In this document: in pieces, positions 9,342 to 18,628 of the stretch
Layout: every line of letters starts with the position of its first letter
Numbering within the stretch: position 1 is the first letter of the stretch
Assembly (NCBI GenBank): GCA_024274785.1
Contig: JAJSAM010000031.1
Location: forward strand, 124,001 to 188,000
Length of the DNA: 64,000 nt
DNA from: Planctomycetota bacterium
GTDB taxonomy: Bacteria > Planctomycetota > JAJSAM01
Direction of reading: 5' to 3'
Program-made: the position numbers and the translations under genes
The notes under the pieces: generated by a model
Told to the model about the DNA's origin: nothing
Database searches by the model: none
The model's input: the letters and a program-made list of their open reading frames with translations, nothing else

Positions 9342-11051
9342 ATGAAGTTCATGCGCGCCAGAGAACACCACAGCCGAACCCGGACCCTTCTTCTCGCTTG
9401 CCTCGCGCTTCCGATCCTGGTGCCTCTGTTGCGACCGGCCCCGGCCGGAGCGGCGGACCGGGAAGTGTCGAAACAGGTGGCGATTCTCAAACGCCACGCT
9501 CGGGAGCCCTTCGAGCAGCGGGAACGCGAAAAGGCGATCCGAGCCCTGGGAGACCTGGGGGGACCCGAGGCCGCGGCGGCATTGCTACCGATTTTCGACG
9601 ACCCCTACGAACACCTGGCGGACCACGCGGTGAGCGCCTGGATCCGAATGGTGAAGGGGGAACACGCGGCCGCGACGAACGACTTCCTGGTCAATCGAGC
9701 GCTCTCCGATCGGCGGGCCGCGGTGCGCCGGGGAGCGGCGGTGGCGCTCGGCTTCTCGCGAGAGGACGGGATTTCCGAAGCTCTCCAGAAAGCGGTTTCG
9801 CGCGAGAAGAACGCCGTGGTGCTCGCCGCTCTGGCGGACACGGCGATCCGACGGAAGGACCAGGCGGACTTCACCGGGGTCTTCGGCGGAAAGCTGCGCG
9901 GCAAGGATGGAGCGATGGTCGCCGCCGCGGCCCGGGCCCTCGGCGAGATCGAAGGGACGGGCGCCGTCGAAGCCCTCGTGAAACTCCTCGACCATCGCCA
10001 ACCGCTGGCGCGCGCCGCGGCGATCGGCGCTCTGCAGCGGCTCGACTCCCTGCCGCCGGACCGGATTTCCGCGATCATCTCGGACCAGGCGGACGAACCG
10101 GAGATCGCTCTCCTCGAGACTCTCGATCTCAGCACCGCCGCCCTGCCGTTTCCCGGTCGGGGATGGGTCGCGCTCAAGGCGCTCCTCGGAAGCCACTCCT
10201 GGCGCGTCCGGGCCGCGGCGATACAGGGTGCACTCCGAATCTGGAGAAACGGAATCGTCGACCTCCTGATCGACCGGCTCGGCATCGAGGAGGGGCGACT
10301 GGTCGATGACATCCGCGCGGCCCTCATGACCTACACCGGCCAGAGCCTCGGCAACGATCAGGAGCTGTGGCGTGCCTGGTGGGAGGGCAGGGAGGCGACT
10401 TTCAAGCCGGGCGCGAGGCCGAAGCCGCTGCGCTCCGGCCGGATTCCCTTCCGGGAGGGCGCCGGCGATCCTGAAGCCGGCGACGACTCGGTGGCGTTCT
10501 TCAACCTGCCGCTTCGGAGCACCAGGATCGCCTTCGTCTTCGACCTCTCGGGTTCCATGCGAGAACCGGCGGTGAAAGGTGACGACTCGAAGTCGAAGCT
10601 CGACCTGCTCCGGGAGAAGTTCGCGGAGACCGTCGGCAAACTGCCGAAGGGCACGGTCTTCGACCTCTTCGTCTACCGCTATTTGAGCGATCACCCTCCG
10701 AGTCCGAGGCTGACCCGCGCCTTCGGGAAACTCCGCCCCGCCACGCGGAAGTCCGCCACGCGGGCCTCCGAGTGGCTCAAAAAGCAGGAGGCGAAGGGCT
10801 GGGGAGCATTCGTCGAACCGCTGACCGCGGCGCTCGAAACGGAGGCCGACACGGTCATCCTCCTCTCCGACGGCAGCCCGAGCCGCGGCATCCTCGACCG
10901 CGACTTCAGGATCCTGATGGAGTTCCCGAAGCGAAACCGCTTCCGCCAGGTCGCAGTCCACACGATCCTGATCGGCACGAAGGGTACGGATCGGGACTTC
11001 ATGCGGAATCTGGCCGCGGAGACCGGCGGTCGTTTCTCGCAGGTGCGGTAG
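9342..11051 (+). CDS. Exported HEAT-repeat protein with von Willebrand factor A domain
   Basis: A 569-residue protein with an N-terminal signal peptide (hydrophobic stretch about 15-38, ending near AGAADR). HEAT-like helical repeats fill residues 45 to about 340, and a C-terminal vWA domain starts near residue 385. The vWA MIDAS motif is present as DLSGS, with a later LSDGS. It is probably a periplasmic or surface metal-dependent adhesion or scaffold protein. It starts 50 bases after the kinase-SUMF1 stop and may be co-transcribed. It converges with another HEAT-repeat gene 11 bases away. Confidence 0.8.
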   Translation: MKFMRAREHHSRTRTLLLACLALPILVPLLRPAPAGAADREVSKQVAILKRHAREPFEQREREKAIRALGDLGGPEAAAALLPIFDDPYEHLADHAVSAWIRMVKGEHAAATNDFLVNRALSDRRAAVRRGAAVALGFSREDGISEALQKAVSREKNAVVLAALADTAIRRKDQADFTGVFGGKLRGKDGAMVAAAARALGEIEGTGAVEALVKLLDHRQPLARAAAIGALQRLDSLPPDRISAIISDQADEPEIALLETLDLSTAALPFPGRGWVALKALLGSHSWRVRAAAIQGALRIWRNGIVDLLIDRLGIEEGRLVDDIRAALMTYTGQSLGNDQELWRAWWEGREATFKPGARPKPLRSGRIPFREGAGDPEAGDDSVAFFNLPLRSTRIAFVFDLSGSMREPAVKGDDSKSKLDLLREKFAETVGKLPKGTVFDLFVYRYLSDHPPSPRLTRAFGKLRPATRKSATRASEWLKKQEAKGWGAFVEPLTAALETEADTVILLSDGSPSRGILDRDFRILMEFPKRNRFRQVAVHTILIGTKGTDRDFMRNLAAETGGRFSQVR

Positions 11052-11062
11052 AGAGGGTCTGC

Positions 11063-12484
11063 CTACTTCTGCCGCTCGTACCACGCCATCGCGGCCGCCG
11101 GGGTCTTGAATCCTCTTCCGGTGATCTGCCGCAGGACGTAGTTCACGTACACCTTTGCGCGGGGATTGCCGAGAAAGCGGGCCAGGTGCGGCACCGCATC
11201 CTTGCCGATGCTGATCAGCGCCGCTTCCGCCGCATCCCGGTACATCCTCCCCTTCCCCTTCACCCCCATGATCAGGTACGGCCCGAGCCCGCCCGCGGCC
11301 CGGCCGTCCCCGGTGGCGCCGAGGGCCCGGATGACCGCCAGCCGGCGCTCATGATTCCTGACGCCGGAGGCAACCAGCAGGCCGTGGATCCCGTTACTCC
11401 CCATGCTCGCGAGGATGGCGACCGCCTGGTCGGCCACGGCGTCGGACTTCGCGGTGACGTAACGGCCGATCGATTCGGAAGCGTAGCGGCCTTCACTGTC
11501 GGATCGGCCGGCGATGGTCTCGAGGACCGCCAACGCCTCCTGCTGCACAGCTTCCTTCCGGCTCTTTCCAAGATTGCCCAGTTCGGCGCAGGCCTTGGAA
11601 CCTCCGATCTTCGCCAGGGAATCAAGGGCCATGTCGCGGACCTCGAGGTCCTTCTCCTTTGCGAGGAGTTTCACCAGGTGGCGCGCCCCGTCTCCGCTGC
11701 CGAGGAGACCGAGGTACTCCGAGGCGCGGAGGCGGACGTCTCGCTGCCTGCTGCCGAGGTCCTTCGACAGGCTGTGGACGATTCGGCGCTCCTCGGAACC
11801 GGCCATCTTGAGGGAATCGAGTTCGTCGCCCCGGAGCAGGCGGTAGGCCTCCTTCAACTCCGCATTGACCAGAGAGACCTTACTGATCGCCAGTTCGTAT
11901 GCCGCTGAGCCCGGCTCGGCATGCTCCAGGATGTCCAGGTAGAGATCCCGGACGTGGATGCGGTCATACGGGTGTTCGCGCTCGTACTTCGCGGCAAACT
12001 CCAGGTGCTCTTCGATGGGCTCTTTCCGAGGAGCGGGTGGGGGCCGGGCCGAGGCGGCGCCGCCGGGTTCCGGTGAAACGGGCGCTTTCTCCGCGGGCGG
12101 CTTGTCCGGCCAGTCCGGCGGCTTGCCCTTGCGAACGTTGCTCTCATCCTCATCGAGCAGGTTGATCGGGCTCTCTTTCCGGATGAAGTACCGCATCCGG
12201 TGGATTTCGACGATCAGGTCATCGAACCGCTCGGCGTCATCGGGGTGCTCATCGCACCACTTGTCGAGCATGTTGAAGGCCTTCGTGAGCAGTTCGTAGC
12301 CCTTCTTCAGGTTCTTGTTGCGTTCCGACCGCGAGAGGTCGACGTTGCCCGCCTGGTTGAAGTACTTCCTGCCCTCGTCGCGCAGCCGGGTGACTTCCGC
12401 GAGATCGAATTCCTGAGCCAGGAGGGTCCCCGGCAGGAGAAGAAGGAGTACCGTCGCCCCCAGCACACAATTCGCCAGCTTCAT
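11063..12484 (-). CDS. Exported HEAT-repeat protein, function unknown
   Basis: The 473-residue protein starts with a clear Sec signal peptide (MKLANCVLGATVLLLLLPG, predicted cleavage after LLAQ or nearby). A helical region, a Pro-rich linker near 150-190 and a run of HEAT-like alpha repeats in the C-terminal half follow. The open frame extends further upstream, but ATG 12484 is preceded by a good GGGAGGA at the right distance and begins the signal peptide. The likely role is protein-protein contact in the envelope. No enzyme motif is seen. Confidence 0.78.
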   Translation of the reverse strand: MKLANCVLGATVLLLLLPGTLLAQEFDLAEVTRLRDEGRKYFNQAGNVDLSRSERNKNLKKGYELLTKAFNMLDKWCDEHPDDAERFDDLIVEIHRMRYFIRKESPINLLDEDESNVRKGKPPDWPDKPPAEKAPVSPEPGGAASARPPPAPRKEPIEEHLEFAAKYEREHPYDRIHVRDLYLDILEHAEPGSAAYELAISKVSLVNAELKEAYRLLRGDELDSLKMAGSEERRIVHSLSKDLGSRQRDVRLRASEYLGLLGSGDGARHLVKLLAKEKDLEVRDMALDSLAKIGGSKACAELGNLGKSRKEAVQQEALAVLETIAGRSDSEGRYASESIGRYVTAKSDAVADQAVAILASMGSNGIHGLLVASGVRNHERRLAVIRALGATGDGRAAGGLGPYLIMGVKGKGRMYRDAAEAALISIGKDAVPHLARFLGNPRAKVYVNYVLRQITGRGFKTPAAAMAWYERQK

Positions 12485-12584
12485 CTCAATCCTCCCGAAC
12501 TCACCATCCCGAGCATAGCAGATCGGGGAGCCCGGCCGGGGCGGGATCGCTGTTTCCAACGGGGCCCGATTTCGATCCCTGTTT

Positions 12585-13409
12585 TCATCCCGTCGCCGCC
12601 ACCATCCCGAACGACACCAGCACCAGCAACGCGGCCCCCACCCCCAGCACGTCCCAGAACCGCACCGCCTGGACACTGAGCCGGGTCCTTCTCGCATCGC
12701 TCACCCGAAACGCCACGATCACGCCCGCCGCCAGACCGCCGACGTGCCCGGCGTTGTCGATCCCGGGCAGGATCAAACCCATCATGAGGACGATCACGAT
12801 CCACCGCAGCATCGCGTAGGTGAGTTCACGAAGGCCGGCGCGATGTCCGAGCACCGCAGCCATCCCGATCACACCGAAGACCGCTCCGGAAGCGCCGACC
12901 CCGGCCGGATAGGGGGCATGCCAGTAGAGGCTGGCGGCGTCCCCGATCAATCCGGCGACGAGGTAGAGCGCCAGGAACTTGGCCGACCCGAGCGCCCTCT
13001 CCACCAGCGGCCCGGCCTGCCGCAGCACCATCATGTTGAAGAGGATATGGATGATGCCCACGTGCAGGAACATGGGACAGACCAGCCGCCACCATTCCCC
13101 GCCCTCCACCACCTGTTGCGGATTGGCCGCACCGAGGCGATCGAGCGTCGCGCCGGTGATCCCGCCGAAGCTCAGGATCCCCCCCCGCATATTCGGGCCG
13201 CCCTGCAGGATCAGCGCGATCACGAACACGATGACGTTCGCGCCGACCAGCATGTTGACGGCGGTCAATCCCCGCCCGGCCAGGCGATCGAAGATCCCGC
13301 CCTTTTCCCGGATCAGCTTCGGAAGGGTGCTCGTGCCGCAAGAGGGACAGACGTTGTCGTCGATCTCGAAGAGAGCCCGGCACCGGGGGCATGCGTTCAA
13401 CTTGCGCAA
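12585..13409 (-). CDS. Rhomboid family intramembrane serine protease with zinc ribbon
   Basis: A 274-residue membrane protein. An N-terminal zinc-ribbon (C7-x2-C10 ... C21-x2-C24) precedes about six or seven transmembrane helices. The catalytic pair is present: Ser174 in GASGAVFG and His222 in NAGHVGG. HILFNM is the conserved second-helix motif. The family cleaves transmembrane substrates inside the membrane. The start is TTG 13409; a GAGGAG lies about eight bases upstream. The start is one base away from the stop of the preceding glycosyltransferase gene, so it is translationally linked to the guaB operon. Confidence 0.9.
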   Translation of the reverse strand: MRKLNACPRCRALFEIDDNVCPSCGTSTLPKLIREKGGIFDRLAGRGLTAVNMLVGANVIVFVIALILQGGPNMRGGILSFGGITGATLDRLGAANPQQVVEGGEWWRLVCPMFLHVGIIHILFNMMVLRQAGPLVERALGSAKFLALYLVAGLIGDAASLYWHAPYPAGVGASGAVFGVIGMAAVLGHRAGLRELTYAMLRWIVIVLMMGLILPGIDNAGHVGGLAAGVIVAFRVSDARRTRLSVQAVRFWDVLGVGAALLVLVSFGMVAATG

Positions 13410-13410
13410 G

Positions 13411-15057
13411 TCACTTACTCCTCAGGGCAACGAGGTATCGACGGCCCACCTTCCGGGAGGCCAGGACTTCGAGACCGGCGAGAATCTCATCTCCCCAGTA
13501 CCGAAGATCTTTCCGGGGAGCGATGACCACGAGCTTCCGGGTCGGATCCCGCAACGCGGCAATGGTAGCTTCCGGATTCATGCGGTCGAATTCCCGCACC
13601 CGGTTCGATGAAAGCGCCAGGCAAAACGGTCCCGGGGCGAGACCGGCAATCCCGATCTCCGCATCCGGGGCGGCCATCCTCACCTGATCGACGAGCGGTT
13701 CATAAGACTTCACCGAGTCGATGGCGGGCAACAAGACGGCGCCGAGCGCGAAAACCAGAAACGCCGTGGCCGCACCGACCGGCGCCGCGGGTGCTTCATC
13801 CGGCCGCCGCACCAGGCCATCGATCGCGGCGATGACCGCGGACAGCCCGCCGAGGATGAAAATGGTGGCACCGTCCTGGATTCGTGTGAAGAGTTCCACC
13901 AATTGCCACTCCGGAATCCCGGTCACGCGGGGCATGACGAGAGTGGTCGTGAAAAACGGCGACGCGGCGACGACCAGACCGAGGATTCCGAGCAGAACCA
14001 GAACCCCCTTCAGCGGCCTCCGGACGACGTTCACGAACCGCGCTGAACCGGACATCCGAACGAACGCGATCCCGGCCAGCGCCGCGGCGGCGGGGAACAA
14101 CGGCAGGATGTAACGCTCCCGCTTGCCGGAGACGATGCTGAAGACCACGAAGGGCAGGACGAACCACAACACGTAGCGCAGGGTCCGGCGCCACGGATCG
14201 CCCCCGGCCCGGCGCTCCCGGACAGCATGAATGACAATCGCGGGGATCAGCACCGCGAAGGGCAGAAACAGCACCGGGAACCGCACCAGGTAGTACCAGA
14301 ACGGCCGCCCGTGACTCGATGCCGAGAAGAGCCGTTTTCCAGCCTGGCCGGTGGAGAGCCCGGCGATGTAATCCCAGCCTCCCACCTTCGCCGCGGGCAG
14401 CACCCAGAGCGCCAGAACAGCGAGAAAAAGCGGAATGGACCAGAGCAGGTGCCGCGGGAGCAGTCCGCGCCAACCGCGCTCGAGCACCGCTCCGGCACCG
14501 AGGGCCAGGAGCGCGATGAACACCGGGCCGACCTTGGCGAGGACGATCCCCGCGGCGAGCACGGCCATCCCCGCGATGGAAAGAACCCGGCGCAATCCGC
14601 GTGACTCCCCCCGAGCCTGCAGGTAGACGCAGCCGGTGACGAGCGCCATCACGAGCGCGTCGATCCCCACCCAGAACCCCATCTGCATCACGAGGATCGA
14701 GGTCAGCAGAAACCCCGCGGCGGCGAGGGCTTCCTTTCGACCGTGCGTCCTCCCGACCATGCCGTAGAGCATGAGGGCGGTCAGCAGAGTGGCCAGCGCG
14801 GACGGGATCCGGGAGGCCGCCGCGGTGGCGGAACCGGCCAGGCGCTGGCACCCGGCCACCAGCCAGAAGAAGAGCGGCGGCTTCTGGGTGTAGACCTGGC
14901 CGTTCAAGTGCATCACCAGAGCGCCGTCGCCCTGCCAGACCTCCCGGGCCACCTCGCCGTAGCGCCCTTCGTCCGGATCCCAGAACCCTCGCCCCACCGC
15001 GGCGGGAATGACGAGGGCGGCGAAGAGCACGAAGATCACCACCTGATCGCGACGCAA
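13411..15057 (-). CDS. Membrane glycosyltransferase, ArnT/PMT (GT39-like) family
   Basis: The 548-residue protein has about ten to twelve transmembrane helices and the family's early acidic motif DPDEGRYGE near residue 27, followed by TQKPPLFFW. Such enzymes transfer sugars from polyprenyl-phosphate donors to lipid A or proteins on the outer face of the inner membrane. It starts six bases after the guaA stop and is followed after one base by the rhomboid start, so all four genes form one unit. The acceptor is unknown. Confidence 0.85.
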   Translation of the reverse strand: MRRDQVVIFVLFAALVIPAAVGRGFWDPDEGRYGEVAREVWQGDGALVMHLNGQVYTQKPPLFFWLVAGCQRLAGSATAAASRIPSALATLLTALMLYGMVGRTHGRKEALAAAGFLLTSILVMQMGFWVGIDALVMALVTGCVYLQARGESRGLRRVLSIAGMAVLAAGIVLAKVGPVFIALLALGAGAVLERGWRGLLPRHLLWSIPLFLAVLALWVLPAAKVGGWDYIAGLSTGQAGKRLFSASSHGRPFWYYLVRFPVLFLPFAVLIPAIVIHAVRERRAGGDPWRRTLRYVLWFVLPFVVFSIVSGKRERYILPLFPAAAALAGIAFVRMSGSARFVNVVRRPLKGVLVLLGILGLVVAASPFFTTTLVMPRVTGIPEWQLVELFTRIQDGATIFILGGLSAVIAAIDGLVRRPDEAPAAPVGAATAFLVFALGAVLLPAIDSVKSYEPLVDQVRMAAPDAEIGIAGLAPGPFCLALSSNRVREFDRMNPEATIAALRDPTRKLVVIAPRKDLRYWGDEILAGLEVLASRKVGRRYLVALRSK

Positions 15058-15063
15058 GTCAGG

Positions 15064-16611
15064 TCACTCCCACTCGATCGTCGCGGGGGGTTTCGAGGAG
15101 ATATCGTAGACCACCCGGTTGACGCCCTTCACTTCATTGATGGTGCGATTGCTGATCCGGCGGAGCAGATCCGCCGGCAGGACCGACCAGTCCGCGGTCA
15201 TGGCGTCGATCGACTCCACGCAGCGCACCGCAATGGTCCATTCGTAGGTGCGGTCGTCGCCCATCACCCCCACCGAGGACACCGGCAGCAGGACGGCGAA
15301 GGCCTGCCAGATCTTGCGGTGGAGGCCCGCGGCGCGGATCTCGTCGCGAACGATCAGATCGGCCTGGCGCAGCACGCGGAGACGTTCTTCGGTGACTTCG
15401 CCGACGCAGCGGATGGCGAGCCCCGGCCCCGGGAACGGGTGGCGCCACAGGAACTCCTCGGGGATGCCGAGTTCCCGCCCGATCTCCCGCACCTCGTCCT
15501 TGAAGAGATCGCGCAACGGCTCGATCAATTCGAAGCCGAGTTCCGCCGGGAGACCGCCGACGTTGTGGTGGCTCTTGATGGTGGCGGAGGGGCCGCCGAT
15601 CGGCGAGACCGACTCGATCACGTCGGGATAGAGCGTACCCTGCGCGAGGAAGTGGGCATTCTCGATCGACTCCGCTTCGCGCTTGAAGACATCGATGAAG
15701 CGGTGGCCGATCAGCTTGCGCTTTGTCTCCGGGTCGGTCACACCGGCGAGGTCTTGCAGGAACTCCCGGGCGGCGTCCACGTGCCGGAGCTTGACCTTGA
15801 AGTGGCTGCGATAGGTGCTGACCACCTGCTCCGCTTCACCTTCGCGCAGCACGCCGTTGTCGACGAAGATGCAGGTCAGCCGGTCGCCGATGGCGCGGTG
15901 GACCAGGATCGCGGTGACCGAGGAGTCGACGCCGCCGGAGAGCCCGCAGACCACCCGGCTCTCCCCCACCTGCTCACGGATCTCAGCGGTGACCCGCTCG
16001 ATGAAAGAGCTCATCACCCAGTCGCCCTTGAGCTTCGCGACGTCGAAGAGGAAGTTCCCGAGGATCTTCCAACCGTCCGGAGTGTGATGCACCTCGGGGT
16101 GGAACTGGATCCCGTAGAACGGCTGGGTCTTGTGGCGAACCGCGGCCAGCGGGGCGTTTTCGGTATGAGCGAGGACTTCGAACCGGTCGTCGACCTGCTC
16201 CACCCGGTCGCCGTGGCTCATCCAGACGGTGATCTCTTCGGTGAGATTCTTGAAGAGGTCGGTCCGGTCGTCGAGGTGCAGCGTGGCGCGGCCGTATTCG
16301 CGGTGGGTGGACGGGTGGACTTTCCCGCCGAGCACCTCGCATCCGTACTGCATGCCGTAGCAGATCCCGAGCGTGGGAACGCCGAGAGAGAAGATGCCCT
16401 CATCGCACTTCGGGGCCCCGCCGGCGTACACCGAAGCCGGACCGCCCGAGAGGATGATGGCGTCCGGCATCGCGGCCTTGATCTCCTCGAGGTCGATCGT
16501 GGCCGGAACGATGCGGCAGAACACGTGCTGCTCGCGCACGCGTCGCGCGATGAGCTGCGTGTACTGGCTGCCGAAGTCGAGGACCAGGACGGTCTCGGTG
16601 CTGTGATCCAT
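15064..16611 (-). CDS. guaA: GMP synthase (glutamine-hydrolysing)
   Basis: The 515-residue length matches GuaA. It converts XMP to GMP using glutamine and ATP in the cytoplasm. The N-terminal class I amidotransferase has the nucleophile motif GICYGMQ and the His-Glu motif QFHPEVHHT. The ATP-pyrophosphatase domain has GLSGGVDSS, and the C-terminal dimerisation domain ends in TIEWE. Its ATG overlaps the guaB stop by one base (TGATG), giving translational coupling. Confidence 0.98.
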   Translation of the reverse strand: MDHSTETVLVLDFGSQYTQLIARRVREQHVFCRIVPATIDLEEIKAAMPDAIILSGGPASVYAGGAPKCDEGIFSLGVPTLGICYGMQYGCEVLGGKVHPSTHREYGRATLHLDDRTDLFKNLTEEITVWMSHGDRVEQVDDRFEVLAHTENAPLAAVRHKTQPFYGIQFHPEVHHTPDGWKILGNFLFDVAKLKGDWVMSSFIERVTAEIREQVGESRVVCGLSGGVDSSVTAILVHRAIGDRLTCIFVDNGVLREGEAEQVVSTYRSHFKVKLRHVDAAREFLQDLAGVTDPETKRKLIGHRFIDVFKREAESIENAHFLAQGTLYPDVIESVSPIGGPSATIKSHHNVGGLPAELGFELIEPLRDLFKDEVREIGRELGIPEEFLWRHPFPGPGLAIRCVGEVTEERLRVLRQADLIVRDEIRAAGLHRKIWQAFAVLLPVSSVGVMGDDRTYEWTIAVRCVESIDAMTADWSVLPADLLRRISNRTINEVKGVNRVVYDISSKPPATIEWE

Positions 16612-18083
16612 CAGAGTCCCTCGATTGCGGAGCCGCCCTGGTAGTTCGGGGCTTCCTTGCTGATCAGGATGTCGTGCGGGTGGTTCTCGCGAACGGAGGC
16701 GTGGGTGACGCGGAGGAAGCGGGTCTTGCTGCGCAGTTCATCGATGGTCAGCGCGCCGACGTAACCCATGCCGGCGCGAATGCCGCCGACCAGTTGATAG
16801 ACGAACTCGGCCAGGCGGCCGCGGTAGGGAACGCGTCCCTCGACCCCTTCCGGCACGAGCTTCTCCCGGTCCTCCTGGTCGGCCTGACCGTAGCGGTCCT
16901 TGCTGCCCTTGACCATCGCGCCAAGGCTGCCCATGCCGCGGTAGCTCTTGTAGGTCCGCCCCTGGAAGATGATGGTCTCGCCGGGGCTCTCGCGAAGACC
17001 GGCGAAGAGCGACCCGACCATGACGCAGTGGGCTCCCACGGCCAGCGCCTTGGTCATGTCTCCGGAGTAACGGATCCCGCCGTCGGCAATGATCGGGACG
17101 CCGCGCTTCGAAGCCGCGCTGACCGCCTCGGAGATCGCCGTGAGTTGCGGGACGCCTACGCCGGAGATGACGCGAGTGGTACAGATCGAGCCCGGCCCGA
17201 TTCCGACCTTCACGCCATCGGCGCCGGCGGCGACGAGTTCCCTCGTGGCCTCGGCGGTGGCGACGTTGCCGGCCACCACGTCCACGTCGTGGTTCTCCTT
17301 CACCCACTTGACGGTGTCGATGACGTTCCTGCTGTGGCCGTGCGCGGTATCGACGACCAGGACGTCCACGTTCTGGGCGATGAGTGCCTCGATGCGCTCG
17401 CGGTCGTGCACCCCCACCGCGGCGCCGGCGCGGAGCCGACCCTTGTCGTCCTGGTTACTGTTCGGGAACTTCACCATCTTGTTCACGTCCTTGATGGTGA
17501 TCAGTCCCTTCAGCTTCTGGTTCTCATCCACCAGCAGGAGCTTCTCCACCTTGTGCTGGTGCAGGATGTCCTTCGCCGCCTCGAGCGAGATGTCGAGACC
17601 CGCGGTGACCAGGTTGCCCTTGGTCATCACGTCGCGCGCCAGGCTCGTGGGATCCTTGTGGAACCGCAGGTCGCGGTTCGTGAGGATGCCGACGAGATCA
17701 CCGTTCTCGAGGATCGGAACGCCGGAGATACTGTGGGACTGCATGACTTCGCGAACTTCGGCGATGGTCACGTCCGGTCCGAGGGTCACCGGGTCGTAGA
17801 TGATCCCGGAGACGGAGCGCTTCACCTGGTAGACCTGGCGGGCCTGCTCCTCGATGGTCAGGTTCTTGTGAATGATCCCGATCCCGCCCTCCTGGGCCAG
17901 GGCGATGGCCAGCCGGGCCTCGGTAACCGTGTCCATGGCCGCGGAGACGATCGGGATCTTCAGGCCGACATTGCGGGAGAACAAGGTGCCGGTATCCACG
18001 TCGGACGGCACAATCTCGGAGTAGGCGGGAAGGAGCAGGACATCGTCGAAAGTGATGCCCTCACCGGCGATGCGGTCGTGCAT
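16611..18083 (-). CDS. guaB: IMP dehydrogenase
   Basis: The 490-residue protein catalyses NAD-dependent oxidation of IMP to XMP, the rate-limiting step to GMP. A TIM barrel is split by a CBS-domain pair (about residues 95-205). The catalytic loop GPGSICTTR carries the active-site Cys, and the flap motif with the conserved Arg-Tyr (near SKDRYGQ) is present. It is the first gene of guaB-guaA-glycosyltransferase-rhomboid. An AAGAGG precedes ATG 18083. A promoter and a terminator-like hairpin lie upstream and are listed separately. Confidence 0.98.
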   Translation of the reverse strand: MHDRIAGEGITFDDVLLLPAYSEIVPSDVDTGTLFSRNVGLKIPIVSAAMDTVTEARLAIALAQEGGIGIIHKNLTIEEQARQVYQVKRSVSGIIYDPVTLGPDVTIAEVREVMQSHSISGVPILENGDLVGILTNRDLRFHKDPTSLARDVMTKGNLVTAGLDISLEAAKDILHQHKVEKLLLVDENQKLKGLITIKDVNKMVKFPNSNQDDKGRLRAGAAVGVHDRERIEALIAQNVDVLVVDTAHGHSRNVIDTVKWVKENHDVDVVAGNVATAEATRELVAAGADGVKVGIGPGSICTTRVISGVGVPQLTAISEAVSAASKRGVPIIADGGIRYSGDMTKALAVGAHCVMVGSLFAGLRESPGETIIFQGRTYKSYRGMGSLGAMVKGSKDRYGQADQEDREKLVPEGVEGRVPYRGRLAEFVYQLVGGIRAGMGYVGALTIDELRSKTRFLRVTHASVRENHPHDILISKEAPNYQGGSAIEGL

Positions 18084-18140
18084 GGGGGCGACCTCTTCCT
18101 GAGCGCCGGGCTCAGGTCGAAGCCTATCGCCGGATGCTCA

Positions 18141-18184
18141 AAAAAAAAAAGCTGCCCCGCGCGAGCGTGAAGCTGAACCGGGGT
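18141..18184 (-). terminator. Terminator-like hairpin in the guaB leader
   Basis: Reading the minus strand, CCCCG (18184-18180) can pair with CGGGG (18160-18156). After a four-base gap there is a run of eleven T (18151-18141). It lies 57 bases before the guaB start and a few bases after the predicted start of transcription. It may be an early terminator or attenuator rather than the end of an upstream gene, since the nearest upstream gene is over 440 bases away. The stem is short. Confidence 0.5.
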
Positions 18185-18194
18185 TAAACCCTGA

Positions 18195-18223
18195 TGATAG
18201 CAGGAGAATGCAGGGACAACAAG
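18195..18223 (-). promoter_or_regulatory. guaB: Predicted sigma70-type promoter of the guaB operon
   Basis: On the minus strand TTGTTG (18223-18218) and TATCAT (18200-18195) are separated by 17 bases. This is the best promoter-like pair in the gap, and it points at guaB about 110 bases away. The predicted start falls immediately before the hairpin with the T-run. Confidence 0.5.
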
Positions 18224-18628
18224 ATCACGGATGCGTGAAAATGCGAATGAGTCATCCTCGACGGGCGATGGCAGCTCATGCTGGTAATGCGGTGCATTCG
18301 ACAGCGAAAAGTCCCGATCGTGTTCAGCAGAGCCACCACCTCCCGGCTTCGCCGTTCCCGCTGACGCTCACGGTGACGGCGCGGAGGTGATGGAAGGTCG
18401 GGAACCCTGCCGGCCGCGTCGTGCGGACGGCGAGGGACGGTTCGGCCCTGGTCCGTCAAGTGGTGGAGTCTCTTCCTTGCGGGAAAGGTCGCCCCCGCCT
18501 CCTGGTGCAGCCCGGTCATTGTGGAACCGCCTTCCGCGAAAGCGGGATGGGGCAGGTGCCGGGCGCCGCTGGCGATCGGGCTCCGCGGGGGACTCGCGAG
18601 CCCGCGCTGGCGCGGCCCCAAACGAGCG
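18224..18628. other. Gene-free stretch, nothing recognised
   Basis: About 400 bases separate the guaB promoter from the end of the BatA-like gene. Both strands have open frames but these have a poor composition (Arg/Pro/Ser-rich) and no family resemblance. A few short inverted repeats are visible. I see no RNA gene or riboswitch that I can name. Confidence 0.4.

Noticed and set aside
14743-16644. Frame of 633 codons opposite guaA
   Set aside because: The guaA gene is certain on the other strand; this is an antisense artefact.
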